DNA of 6,169 nucleotides from Actinomycetales bacterium (lineage in GTDB: Bacteria; Actinomycetota; Actinomycetes; Actinomycetales; Actinomycetaceae), in contig JALHDK010000178.1 in assembly GCA_022838965.1 (NCBI GenBank), positions 1 to 6,169 on the forward strand. Direction: 5' to 3'. This document shows, one piece after another, positions 1 to 5,145 of the stretch. Positions within the stretch are counted from its first letter, which is position 1, and each line of letters starts with the position of its first letter. The notes under the pieces were generated by a model, which saw only the letters and a program-made list of their open reading frames with translations, ran no database searches and was not told the DNA's origin. The translations under genes and the position numbers were made by a program.

Positions 1-620
1 GCCCAGTGGTTGTTCTGCAGGAAGAACAGGACCGGTGCCTCGGCCGAGGAGGCGAAGACGAGCGCCTCGTTGACGTCGCCCTGGGAGGTGGCGCCGTCGC
101 CGAAGTAGACCACCACGGCCTCCGACCCGTCCGCGATCCCGCGACGGCGGTCCTGCTGCAGGCCCATCGCATGTCCGACGGCGTGCAGCGAGTGCGCACC
201 GATCACGAAGGTGTAGATGTGGAAGTTGTGCGCCCGGGGGTCCCATCCGCCGTGGCGCGTGCCCCGGTAGACGGGGATGATCTCCCGCAGATCGAGACCG
301 CGGACCTGCGCGACCCCGTGCTCCCGGTAGGAGGGGTAGACCATGTCGGCGGCCGGTGTGGCCATCGCCGAACCCACCTGGGCCGCCTCCTGTCCGAGGC
401 TGGGCACCCAGAGCCCGAGCTCGCCCTGACGTTGGAGGCTTGTGGCCTCGCGGTCAAAGGCGCGGGTGAGCACCATGTGGCGGTACGCAGCCCTCAGCTC
501 GCTCGGGGTGAGTTCGGAAGCGAAGCCCGCGATCTGCTCGGGTGTGGCGGGGTGGGCCAGCTCCGGGTCGGGCGTGATGCGCTCGCCGGTGGGGCTGAGC
601 AGTTGCAGGGTCTCTGTCAT
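1..620 (-). CDS. pdhA: 2-oxoacid dehydrogenase (pyruvate or branched-chain) E1 component, alpha subunit; C-terminal part outside window
   Basis: Cytoplasmic TPP-dependent E1 alpha subunit; with E1 beta it decarboxylates a 2-oxo acid and passes the acyl group to the lipoyl E2. Only residues 1-206 are in the window; the frame runs off base 1. The complete TPP/Mg signature is visible: GDG at 174-176, then 26 residues to NN at 203-204. Other family stretches are VPSLGQEAAQVGSA (72-85), YPSYREHG (95-102) and AHSLHAVGHAMGLQQD (142-157). The ATG at 618-620 has an AGGAGG four bases upstream on the minus strand, which fixes the start. About 45 N-terminal residues precede the conserved core, normal for actinobacterial members. 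Substrate cannot be decided from this part: PDH (pdhA) and branched-chain (bkdA) E1 alpha look alike, and E1 beta and E2 would lie beyond base 1. The upstream palindromes suggest repressor control. Confidence 0.93.
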   Translation of the reverse strand, partial: MTETLQLLSPTGERITPDPELAHPATPEQIAGFASELTPSELRAAYRHMVLTRAFDREATSLQRQGELGLWVPSLGQEAAQVGSAMATPAADMVYPSYREHGVAQVRGLDLREIIPVYRGTRHGGWDPRAHNFHIYTFVIGAHSLHAVGHAMGLQQDRRRGIADGSEAVVVYFGDGATSQGDVNEALVFASSAEAPVLFFLQNNHW

Positions 621-631
621 GGGGCCTCCTT

Positions 632-663
632 ACCTACGACAGCGTAGGTTACGTTTCCGTAGG
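632..663. promoter_or_regulatory. Tandem palindromic operator, TACG-N4-CGTA type, upstream of the E1 alpha gene
   Basis: Two overlapping dyads of the same design are visible. The first is perfect: ACCTACG (632-638), ACAG, CGTAGGT (643-649). The second has core TACG (650-653), TTTC, CGTA (658-661), and its right half extends to CGTAGG (658-663). The half-site CGTAGG occurs at 643 and 658, and its complement CCTACG at 633, so the dyad centres are 15 bp apart. The element sits directly upstream of the E1 alpha ribosome-binding site and covers its candidate -10. Dyads of this size are typical TetR-family operators; the identity of the regulator is inference. It could also influence the divergent gene at 797, but it is about 120 bp from that gene's promoter. 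Confidence 0.7.
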
Positions 664-670
664 GGCGGAA
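641..670 (-). promoter_or_regulatory. Candidate promoter of the E1 alpha gene
   Basis: On the minus strand a TANNNT-type -10 hexamer, TACGCT, lies at 646-641, inside the first palindrome. A weak -35-like TTCCGC lies at 670-665 with an 18-bp spacer. The predicted start point near 634 would give a short leader containing the AGGAGG. The -35 is a poor match, so only the -10 carries weight. Overlap of the -10 with the dyad is what one expects of repression by occlusion. Confidence 0.4.
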
Positions 671-783
671 TTGGTGGTTGCCGACAAAGTTGCCGCCCTC
701 TGCTCGTCGCCCGGCACGACCTCACTGGCACCATCGCACAAACGGGCCTGTCCGCGCCGGTCGGCCGGTGCCCGCCGCCAGCC

Positions 784-789
784 TAGACT
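784..789 (+). promoter_or_regulatory. -10 element of a probable leaderless promoter for the YwiC-like gene
   Basis: TAGACT matches the actinobacterial TANNNT -10 and ends 7 bases before the GTG at 797, so transcription would begin at or next to the start codon. No Shine-Dalgarno sequence precedes that GTG. No good -35 is visible in the GC-rich stretch around 760-766. Confidence 0.5.
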
Positions 790-796
790 GGTCGCC

Positions 797-1600
797 GTGA
801 CTGAGCGAGCATCGACGCCGCGGCGCCGCAGGCGCTCGCCCGGATGGATTCCCGACCAGCACGGCGCGTGGGCGATGATCACGATACCCGCCCTCACCGG
901 GGTCGTGGTGGCCGGATGGGCGTGGGTGCACCTTCCGTTGCTGATCTTCTGGTGGTTGGGTTATCTGGCCTTCCAGGCGGGCGCGCTCTGGCTGAGGTCC
1001 CGCCGCCGGACCCGCTACCTCCCGCCGTTGCGCGCCTACGCGCTGCTGGCGGCTCCGGCGGGCATCGCCACGCTGGCGATGAGGCCAGCCCTCGCCCTCT
1101 GGGCGCCGGTGTTCGCCCCGCTGGTCGGGATCGCGGTGTGGGCCGCGCACTCCCGCCGCGAGCGCGGCCTCCTCAACGACTCGGCCACGGTCCTGGCGGC
1201 CGTCCTCATGCTGCCGGTCGCCTTCAGCGCGGCCGCGCCGCTGGAGGACCCGCGCTGGCCGTGGGTGTGGACCGTCACCGCCATCCAGCTCGCCTACTTC
1301 TGGGGCACCATCCCCCACGTGAAGGCCCTCATCCGGGAGCGGGACAATCCCGCGTACCACCGGTTCTCGACGGCGTACCACGTGGTTCTCGCGGTGGCAC
1401 TGGGGACGGTCACCGTCCTCGGCGGCCTCCGGGAGGCAGCGTTCGATGGCTGGTTCATCACCGCGGTGTGGGGAGGACTCGCGGTCCGGGCGGCGTGGAT
1501 GCCGGCACATCAGCGCCGGACGGGGCCGCTGCGTCCCATGGTCATCGGCCTGACCGAGGTGGCCTTCTCCCTGCTCGTGGCGTGGGCGCTCCTGGCCTGA
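797..1600 (+). CDS. YwiC-like family integral membrane protein
   Basis: A 267-residue polytopic membrane protein of unknown biochemical role, recognised as YwiC-like (named after Bacillus subtilis YwiC). After an Arg-rich cytoplasmic tail (residues 9-13) comes the family motif P-D-Q-H-G-A-W (19-25). About nine hydrophobic segments follow, roughly at 27-44, 47-66, 81-96, 98-117, 129-147, 157-172, 192-210, 218-236 and 247-266. Other conserved-looking polar stretches are RERGLLNDSA (121-130), YFWGTIPHVKALIRER (167-182) and RPMVIGLTE (246-254). The frame stays open upstream to 671. The GTG at 797 is preferred because the motif begins soon after it and a -10 hexamer lies just upstream; the extra 42 residues would be unlike the family. 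The gene stands alone, divergent from E1 alpha and convergent with the aminotransferase. I assign no substrate. Confidence 0.82.
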   Translation: MTERASTPRRRRRSPGWIPDQHGAWAMITIPALTGVVVAGWAWVHLPLLIFWWLGYLAFQAGALWLRSRRRTRYLPPLRAYALLAAPAGIATLAMRPALALWAPVFAPLVGIAVWAAHSRRERGLLNDSATVLAAVLMLPVAFSAAAPLEDPRWPWVWTVTAIQLAYFWGTIPHVKALIRERDNPAYHRFSTAYHVVLAVALGTVTVLGGLREAAFDGWFITAVWGGLAVRAAWMPAHQRRTGPLRPMVIGLTEVAFSLLVAWALLA

Positions 1601-1617
1601 CCGGCGTGGGCGTCAGG
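1596..1617. terminator. Possible bidirectional terminator hairpin between convergent genes
   Basis: CCTGAC (1596-1601) and GTCAGG (1612-1617) form 6-bp arms around a 10-base loop. With a one-base bulge the stem extends by GGC/GCC on the outside. The arms contain the stop codons of both facing genes (TGA at 1598-1600; TCA at 1613-1615). There is no T-tract, as is common for actinobacterial terminators, so function is inference. Confidence 0.35.
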
Positions 1618-2794
1618 GCCGCTTCCACTCACGGAGCAGCCGGATCACCACGTCGTTCGCCTCCGGCTCGGCAATGGTGACGCGGACGCCGTCGCCGGCG
1701 AAGCCCCGCACCAGCACGCCGGCGTCGTTGGCGGCATCGACGAACGCCATCGTGTCCGGCCCGAGGGCGAGCCAGAAGAAGTTGGCCTCGGTGTGCGGGA
1801 CCTCCCAGCCGCTCCGCCGCACCGCCTCGAGGACGCGGTCCCGTTCCGAGACGGTCTCGCTCACACGGTCGAACAGTTGCCGTTCGAGCCGCAGGGACTC
1901 CACCGCGGCCCGCTGGGCCAGCGCGTTCACCCCGAACGGCGTGGACACGGCGCGCACGCCGGCAATCACCGCCGGGTCGCCGACGGCGTAGCCCACGCGC
2001 AGCCCGGCGAGGCCGTACGCCTTGGAGAAGGTGCGCAGCAGGATCAGGTTGGGGTGGTCCCGCAGGGCGGCGACGCCGTCGACCACGTCAGGGTCGCGGA
2101 CGTACTCGATGTACGCCTCGTCGAGCACCACCAGCACGTGACCGGGGACGGCGGCGAGGAAGTCACGGAACTCGGCGTCCCGCAGGGCGGGGCCGGTGGG
2201 GTTGTTGGGTGAACAGGTGAGCACCACCCGCGTCCGCTCCGTGACGGCCGCCGCCATCGCGGGCAGGTCGTGGCGCGCGTCCGCGGTGAGGGGCACCCGC
2301 ACCGAGGTCGCACCGGACACCTGCACGGCGATCGGGTACGCCTCGAAGGAACGCCACGGATAGACGACCTCGTCACCGGAGAGGCAGGCGGCGGAGAGCA
2401 CATGCGCGAGCGCCGAGACGGACCCGTTGGCGCACATGACCCGGTCCGCGGCGACTCCCAGCTTCCGCGCGATGGCCTCGGTGAGTTCCACTGCATACAT
2501 GTCCGGGTAGCGGTTCACGTCGGCGGCGGCGTCGGCGATCGCGGCGAGGACGCCGGGGAGCGGGTGGGCCGGATTCTCGTTCGAGGACAGCTTCCACAGC
2601 TGCCGACCGTCACCGCGCGCTCCGGGGACGTAGGCCGGGAGGGACGCGATGTCCGCGCGCAGCCGCGGCCGCTCACGGCGCGCGTGGGGGCTCTCAACCT
2701 CCGGCGCCGGCCCCGGGGGAACCGGATCAGCCTCCACGTCCTTCCCCCTGGACGCCTTCTTGCCATTCTTCGCAGCGGACTTCCCCTGTGCCAT
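1613..2794 (-). CDS. pat: PLP-dependent aromatic amino acid / histidinol-phosphate aminotransferase (Pat/HisC2 type)
   Basis: A 393-residue fold-type I aminotransferase, cytoplasmic, moving an amino group between an amino acid (aromatic or histidinol phosphate) and 2-oxoglutarate. Visible landmarks are SSNENP (70-75), VNRYPD (93-98), the Pat-like YPWRSFEAYP (145-154), SPNNPTG (195-201), LDEAY with cofactor Asp225 (224-228), and TFSKAYGLAGLRVGYA, in which Lys258 should be the Schiff-base lysine and Arg266 a phosphate ligand. Substrate-carboxylate Arg371 lies in GVRVTIA. WRSFEAYP and PAYVPG (53-58) resemble mycobacterial HisC2/Pat more than biosynthetic HisC; this is from memory of the family. 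No other his genes are nearby, which favours the aromatic role. Before the conserved core (LRADIASLPAYVPG, from 45) is a 44-residue Lys/Pro-rich extension. The ATG at 2794 is one candidate start; an in-frame GTG at 2737 (374 residues) has AGGGGG six bases upstream and is a real alternative. Confidence 0.9.
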   Translation of the reverse strand: MAQGKSAAKNGKKASRGKDVEADPVPPGPAPEVESPHARRERPRLRADIASLPAYVPGARGDGRQLWKLSSNENPAHPLPGVLAAIADAAADVNRYPDMYAVELTEAIARKLGVAADRVMCANGSVSALAHVLSAACLSGDEVVYPWRSFEAYPIAVQVSGATSVRVPLTADARHDLPAMAAAVTERTRVVLTCSPNNPTGPALRDAEFRDFLAAVPGHVLVVLDEAYIEYVRDPDVVDGVAALRDHPNLILLRTFSKAYGLAGLRVGYAVGDPAVIAGVRAVSTPFGVNALAQRAAVESLRLERQLFDRVSETVSERDRVLEAVRRSGWEVPHTEANFFWLALGPDTMAFVDAANDAGVLVRGFAGDGVRVTIAEPEANDVVIRLLREWKRP

Positions 2795-2806
2795 GGGTAC
2801 AGCATG
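2795..2806 (-). promoter_or_regulatory. Weak -10-like element just upstream of the aminotransferase ATG
   Basis: On the minus strand CATGCT (2806-2801) is followed by six bases and the ATG at 2794, the same geometry as the leaderless-type starts at 797 and 5146. It has one mismatch to TANNNT. A GAGGGG lies 12 bases before the ATG, rather far for a ribosome-binding site. The call is tentative and competes with the GTG start at 2737. Confidence 0.3.
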
Positions 2807-2833
2807 CCCCTCGCACGCCACCGATCGCGATGC

Positions 2834-2838
2834 AAGGA
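2834..2838 (+). promoter_or_regulatory. Ribosome-binding site of the small holin-like gene
   Basis: AAGGA ends eight bases before the ATG at 2847 and selects that start over the open frame running in from upstream, which lies antisense to the aminotransferase. Confidence 0.6.
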
Positions 2839-2846
2839 TCGTCCGC

Positions 2847-3224
2847 ATGCGATTTGTGATCCGACTCATCGTCAACGCCGTGGCCATCTGGGTGGCCGCC
2901 TGGCTGCTCCAGGGGCTCAACCTCGTCGAGACGGGGGACACGGCCCGCCAGATCCTCTCACTCGGCGTCGTGGCCCTCATCTTCACGCTCGTGCACATGG
3001 TCGTGAAGCCCGTCGTGGCCGTGCTCTCGTTGCCGCTGTACATCCTCACGCTCGGGCTGTTCCACCTCATCGTCAACGCCCTCATGCTGCTGCTCACCGG
3101 CTGGCTCTCCACCCGGATCGGGAGCGGACTCGAGGTGGACGGGTTCTGGTGGGCCATGGCCGGGAGCATCGTCATCTCCATCGCCTCGTGGCTCGCCTAC
3201 GTGGTGATCCCCGAGCCTCGCTGA
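2847..3224 (+). CDS. Small four-helix membrane protein, phage-holin-4 superfamily (mycobacterial type)
   Basis: A 125-residue, very hydrophobic inner-membrane protein. Segments are predicted at about 5-22, 36-52, 55-87 (long, possibly one helix plus a re-entrant part) and 103-121. The family stretch VKPVVAVLSLPLYILTLGLF (53-72), followed by VNALMLLLTGWL, is typical of the family annotated 'phage holin family' or 'mycobacterial 4 TMS phage holin'. These are ordinary chromosomal genes across actinobacteria and many other bacteria. Nothing phage-like (endolysin, structural genes, integrase) is near, so lysis is not implied. AAGGA upstream supports the ATG. It is divergent from the aminotransferase (52-base gap) and convergent with the hydrolase (7-base gap). 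Molecular function is unknown. Confidence 0.87.
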   Translation: MRFVIRLIVNAVAIWVAAWLLQGLNLVETGDTARQILSLGVVALIFTLVHMVVKPVVAVLSLPLYILTLGLFHLIVNALMLLLTGWLSTRIGSGLEVDGFWWAMAGSIVISIASWLAYVVIPEPR

Positions 3225-3234
3225 CGGCCCGTCA
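3222..3234. terminator. Short palindrome containing both stop codons of convergent genes
   Basis: TGACG (3222-3226), GCC, CGTCA (3230-3234) is a perfect 5+5 dyad. Its left arm starts with the stop of the holin-like gene and its right arm ends with the complement of the hydrolase stop. It is too short to be a convincing terminator by itself, and some symmetry follows automatically from facing TGA codons. Confidence 0.2.
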
Positions 3235-4722
3235 CCGGATCCCCAGTCCCAGGTGCCGCGCCGCCTCGAGGAACTCCCTGCCGCGATCGGTGCGCGCGAA
3301 CTCGAACGTGTACACCCGGGCCATCGCGTCCTGCTCGTTCCACGCGGCCGCGGCACGCAGCTCGGCGTCGAGGGTGGCCACTTCGCCACCATCGGCCACC
3401 GCCTGTGCGTAGGCGGCGCCGTAGGTGCGCAGATCGTGCGCTCCGAACAGGGCGGTGTGGGTGGGTGCGCTGAACTGCACCGTGAGCTGGTTGGCGTTGT
3501 TCGTGTTGGCCAGGCCGTCGAGGGCGGGGATCCAGTCATCGAGGTTCTCCATGCGGATCACGGGGACGTCGGCGGGCACCCCTGTCACCTGCCCCACCGG
3601 GGATCCCAGCGTGACCACGCCGGCCACGTCGAACTGCGCGTTCACCGCGGGATCGGCGGCGAGTTCCGCGGCCACGATGCCCCCCTGCGAGTGCCCCGCC
3701 AGGACCAGGGTGTCACCGGGCTCCACCGGAGCCATCCGCAGGGCCTGCTTCGCCGCGAGCAGCAGATCGCTGTGCTCGCCCCCCATCAGTTGCAGGTTGG
3801 AGAGGTGGTCCTGCGGGTTGGCGGAGAAGAACAGCTCCCGCGTCCCCGGGATGACCACGGTCCAGGCCCGGGTGCCGTCCCTCCGCTCCTGCGCCACCAG
3901 CTCGATCCGTCCCACCCCGGTGGCGCTGGACGCGGCAGCCGCGCCGGACAGCCGCCGCACGACGTCAGGGACGCCGCGCAGCGGCGGAACCGCTGTCGCC
4001 GCCCCGATCGGCACCGTCATACCCGTCATCACCGTCCAGTCGCTGATCGTCGCGCTGTGCCGCGCCCCGGTCAGGGGATCCCGCGCCCACACCGCGACAG
4101 TGCCGCTCACGTGGTCCAGCCCGAACACGTCGAGCAGGCTGGAGGCGAGGTAGGGGACCGGTGCCGTGCCCCCCGCGGCGGGGACCGCCCCCACGATCCG
4201 CCCGGTCGGGTTGACCAGCGGGCCGAGGGTGGTGGCCGCTCCCGTGGGGTGCGGGACCGCGAACCTCCCCGTCAACACCCGCCACCACAGTCCGGCGGAC
4301 GTCCAGCCCAGGCGGGTCACCAGGTCGAGGGGGTGGGGCCCGGGCACCGGCCCCACCCAGGACCGCACCTCGCGACACGCGGTGTGCTCGGCCTCCTCGT
4401 AGACGGCGATGGCCCGGCCGACGCGCTCCCGCAGGTCCTCCACCTGCCCTTCCAGCGCGGCCAGCGAGACCGGACCCACCTCGACGCCGTCCAGCGCGGC
4501 CAGCGCCGCGGGGCCGGTGAGCGGGGCGAGCGTGTCGCACAGCATCACCACGGCCCGCGCCCGGGCCGCAGCCGCCCGCGCGGCCCGGACCGCCCCGACG
4601 GCGTCGTTCAGGAGCGTCAGCAGGGTGCGCAGGTGGCCGAGGTCCACGGCGGTGCGTCCGCCCAGAACATGCACGGTCAGGCGGGGGGCACCCGGATCGT
4701 CCCTCCGCGGGTCCCCCCTCAT
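3232..4722 (-). CDS. Alpha/beta hydrolase (lipase/esterase-like) with N-terminal helical region; possible type VII secretion substrate
   Basis: A 496-residue two-part protein. The C-terminal part (about 270-496) is an alpha/beta hydrolase: TVVIPGT (288-294), the nucleophile elbow GHSQGG (343-348) with Ser345, VVTLGSPVG (369-377), an acid candidate Asp395/Asp396 in LDDWIPALDG, and His428 in AHDLRTY. Residues 12-118 are Ala/Leu/Arg-rich and look like helices broken near 66-86. They end in Y-x-x-x-E (Y108-E112), a pattern used as the C-terminal secretion signal of Esx/PE proteins. No Sec or Tat signal or membrane segment is seen. Its only cysteines, C62 and C116, are in the N-terminal part. Residues 120-270 are Gly/Pro-rich and unrecognised. 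The ATG at 4722 overlaps the TGA of the preceding gene as ATGA, implying coupled translation; the frame is open far upstream but there lies under other genes. Substrate is unknown. The hydrolase call is firm, the secretion role inference. Confidence 0.8.
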   Translation of the reverse strand: MRGDPRRDDPGAPRLTVHVLGGRTAVDLGHLRTLLTLLNDAVGAVRAARAAAARARAVVMLCDTLAPLTGPAALAALDGVEVGPVSLAALEGQVEDLRERVGRAIAVYEEAEHTACREVRSWVGPVPGPHPLDLVTRLGWTSAGLWWRVLTGRFAVPHPTGAATTLGPLVNPTGRIVGAVPAAGGTAPVPYLASSLLDVFGLDHVSGTVAVWARDPLTGARHSATISDWTVMTGMTVPIGAATAVPPLRGVPDVVRRLSGAAAASSATGVGRIELVAQERRDGTRAWTVVIPGTRELFFSANPQDHLSNLQLMGGEHSDLLLAAKQALRMAPVEPGDTLVLAGHSQGGIVAAELAADPAVNAQFDVAGVVTLGSPVGQVTGVPADVPVIRMENLDDWIPALDGLANTNNANQLTVQFSAPTHTALFGAHDLRTYGAAYAQAVADGGEVATLDAELRAAAAWNEQDAMARVYTFEFARTDRGREFLEAARHLGLGIR

Positions 4723-4967
4723 CCCGGGCCTGCCGTCCACGCGCGGCACTCGCCGGCGAACGTCGCCAGCCGCTCCTGCGCACCGCGCAGTTCCCGCTCC
4801 ACGGCGTGCCCGGTCACGATCACGGCGTCGCGCGCGTCCCGGTAGTTCCGGGCCGCGTGGCCCGCCCACGTGGCGGTGTCCGCGCCGCGGAGCCGCGCGA
4901 GGGCGACGGCGAGCTGGTGGCGCGCCTCGCCCGCGGCGTGGACGGCAGTGGCCGGGTCGGTGATCAC
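4719..4967 (-). CDS. WXG100/ESAT-6-like small helical protein, partner of the hydrolase
   Basis: An 82-residue protein with two predicted helices (about 5-28 and 37-75) around a W-x-G turn at W34-A35-G36, followed by A38, A39 and Y42. This is the W-x-G-x-A-A-x-x-Y/F pattern of WXG100 proteins. It lacks a signal peptide, is all-helical and has one cysteine (C74). Length fits the family (about 80-105 residues). No Y-x-x-x-D/E follows its second helix; that motif is on the hydrolase instead, the division of labour seen in PE/PPE-type heterodimers. The GTG start at 4967 is set by GAGGAGGA ending three bases upstream. Its TGA overlaps the hydrolase ATG, so the two proteins are probably made together. 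The family call rests on a short motif and predicted helicity, so another actinobacterial helical-hairpin family is possible. Confidence 0.68.
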   Translation of the reverse strand: MITDPATAVHAAGEARHQLAVALARLRGADTATWAGHAARNYRDARDAVIVTGHAVERELRGAQERLATFAGECRAWTAGPG

Positions 4968-4990
4968 GGTTCCTCCTCAGGGACGTCCTG

Positions 4991-4996
4991 ACGCTA
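4991..4996 (-). promoter_or_regulatory. Candidate -10 element of the WXG-like/hydrolase operon
   Basis: TAGCGT on the minus strand (4996-4991) fits TANNNT. It would give a start near 4984 and a leader of roughly 17 bases carrying the GAGGAGGA ribosome-binding site. No clear -35 is visible in the GC-rich stretch upstream. Confidence 0.4.
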
Positions 4997-5044
4997 CGGG
5001 AGCCCGGGCGCGCGGGTGCGACGGCGGGGCCAGGCTGTGGACAC

Positions 5045-5064
5045 CGACTCCCTGGCGGGAGTCG
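5045..5064. repeat. Perfect inverted repeat in the divergent promoter region (possible operator)
   Basis: CGACTCCC (5045-5052) and GGGAGTCG (5057-5064) are perfect 8-bp arms around TGGC. The dyad centre is about 87 bases from the GTG at 4967 and about 91 bases from the ATG at 5146, midway between two divergent transcription units. A second, looser dyad overlaps it: GTCGCC (5061-5066) and GGCGAC (5078-5083). A shared repressor or activator site is plausible but not shown. Confidence 0.45.
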
Positions 5065-5133
5065 CCTGTGGGATTCCGGCGACGACGCGGACGACGCTCT
5101 GTGCGGGACGGCGAGTCCTCCCCGGTGAGCCGC

Positions 5134-5139
5134 GAGACT
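5134..5139 (+). promoter_or_regulatory. -10-like hexamer of a probable leaderless start for the kinase gene
   Basis: GAGACT ends six bases before the ATG at 5146, and no Shine-Dalgarno sequence is present. The string AGACTGG is shared with the promoter at 784. It has one mismatch to TANNNT. Confidence 0.4.
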
Positions 5140-5145
5140 GGGTCC

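Noticed and set aside
6..647. A 213-codon plus-strand open frame
   Set aside because: It is antisense to the E1 alpha gene, whose TPP-binding motif is unmistakable.
1613..3181. A 522-codon version of the aminotransferase starting inside the holin-like gene
   Set aside because: The first 129 residues are antisense to the holin-like gene and unlike any aminotransferase; starts at 2794 or 2737 are better.
2847..3224. Evidence of a prophage from the 'holin' family name
   Set aside because: The family is chromosomal and widespread; no endolysin, structural, integrase or attachment sequences are nearby.
3253..4845. A 530-codon plus-strand open frame
   Set aside because: It is the antisense shadow of the hydrolase, rich in Arg, Gly, His and Pro and without recognisable domains.
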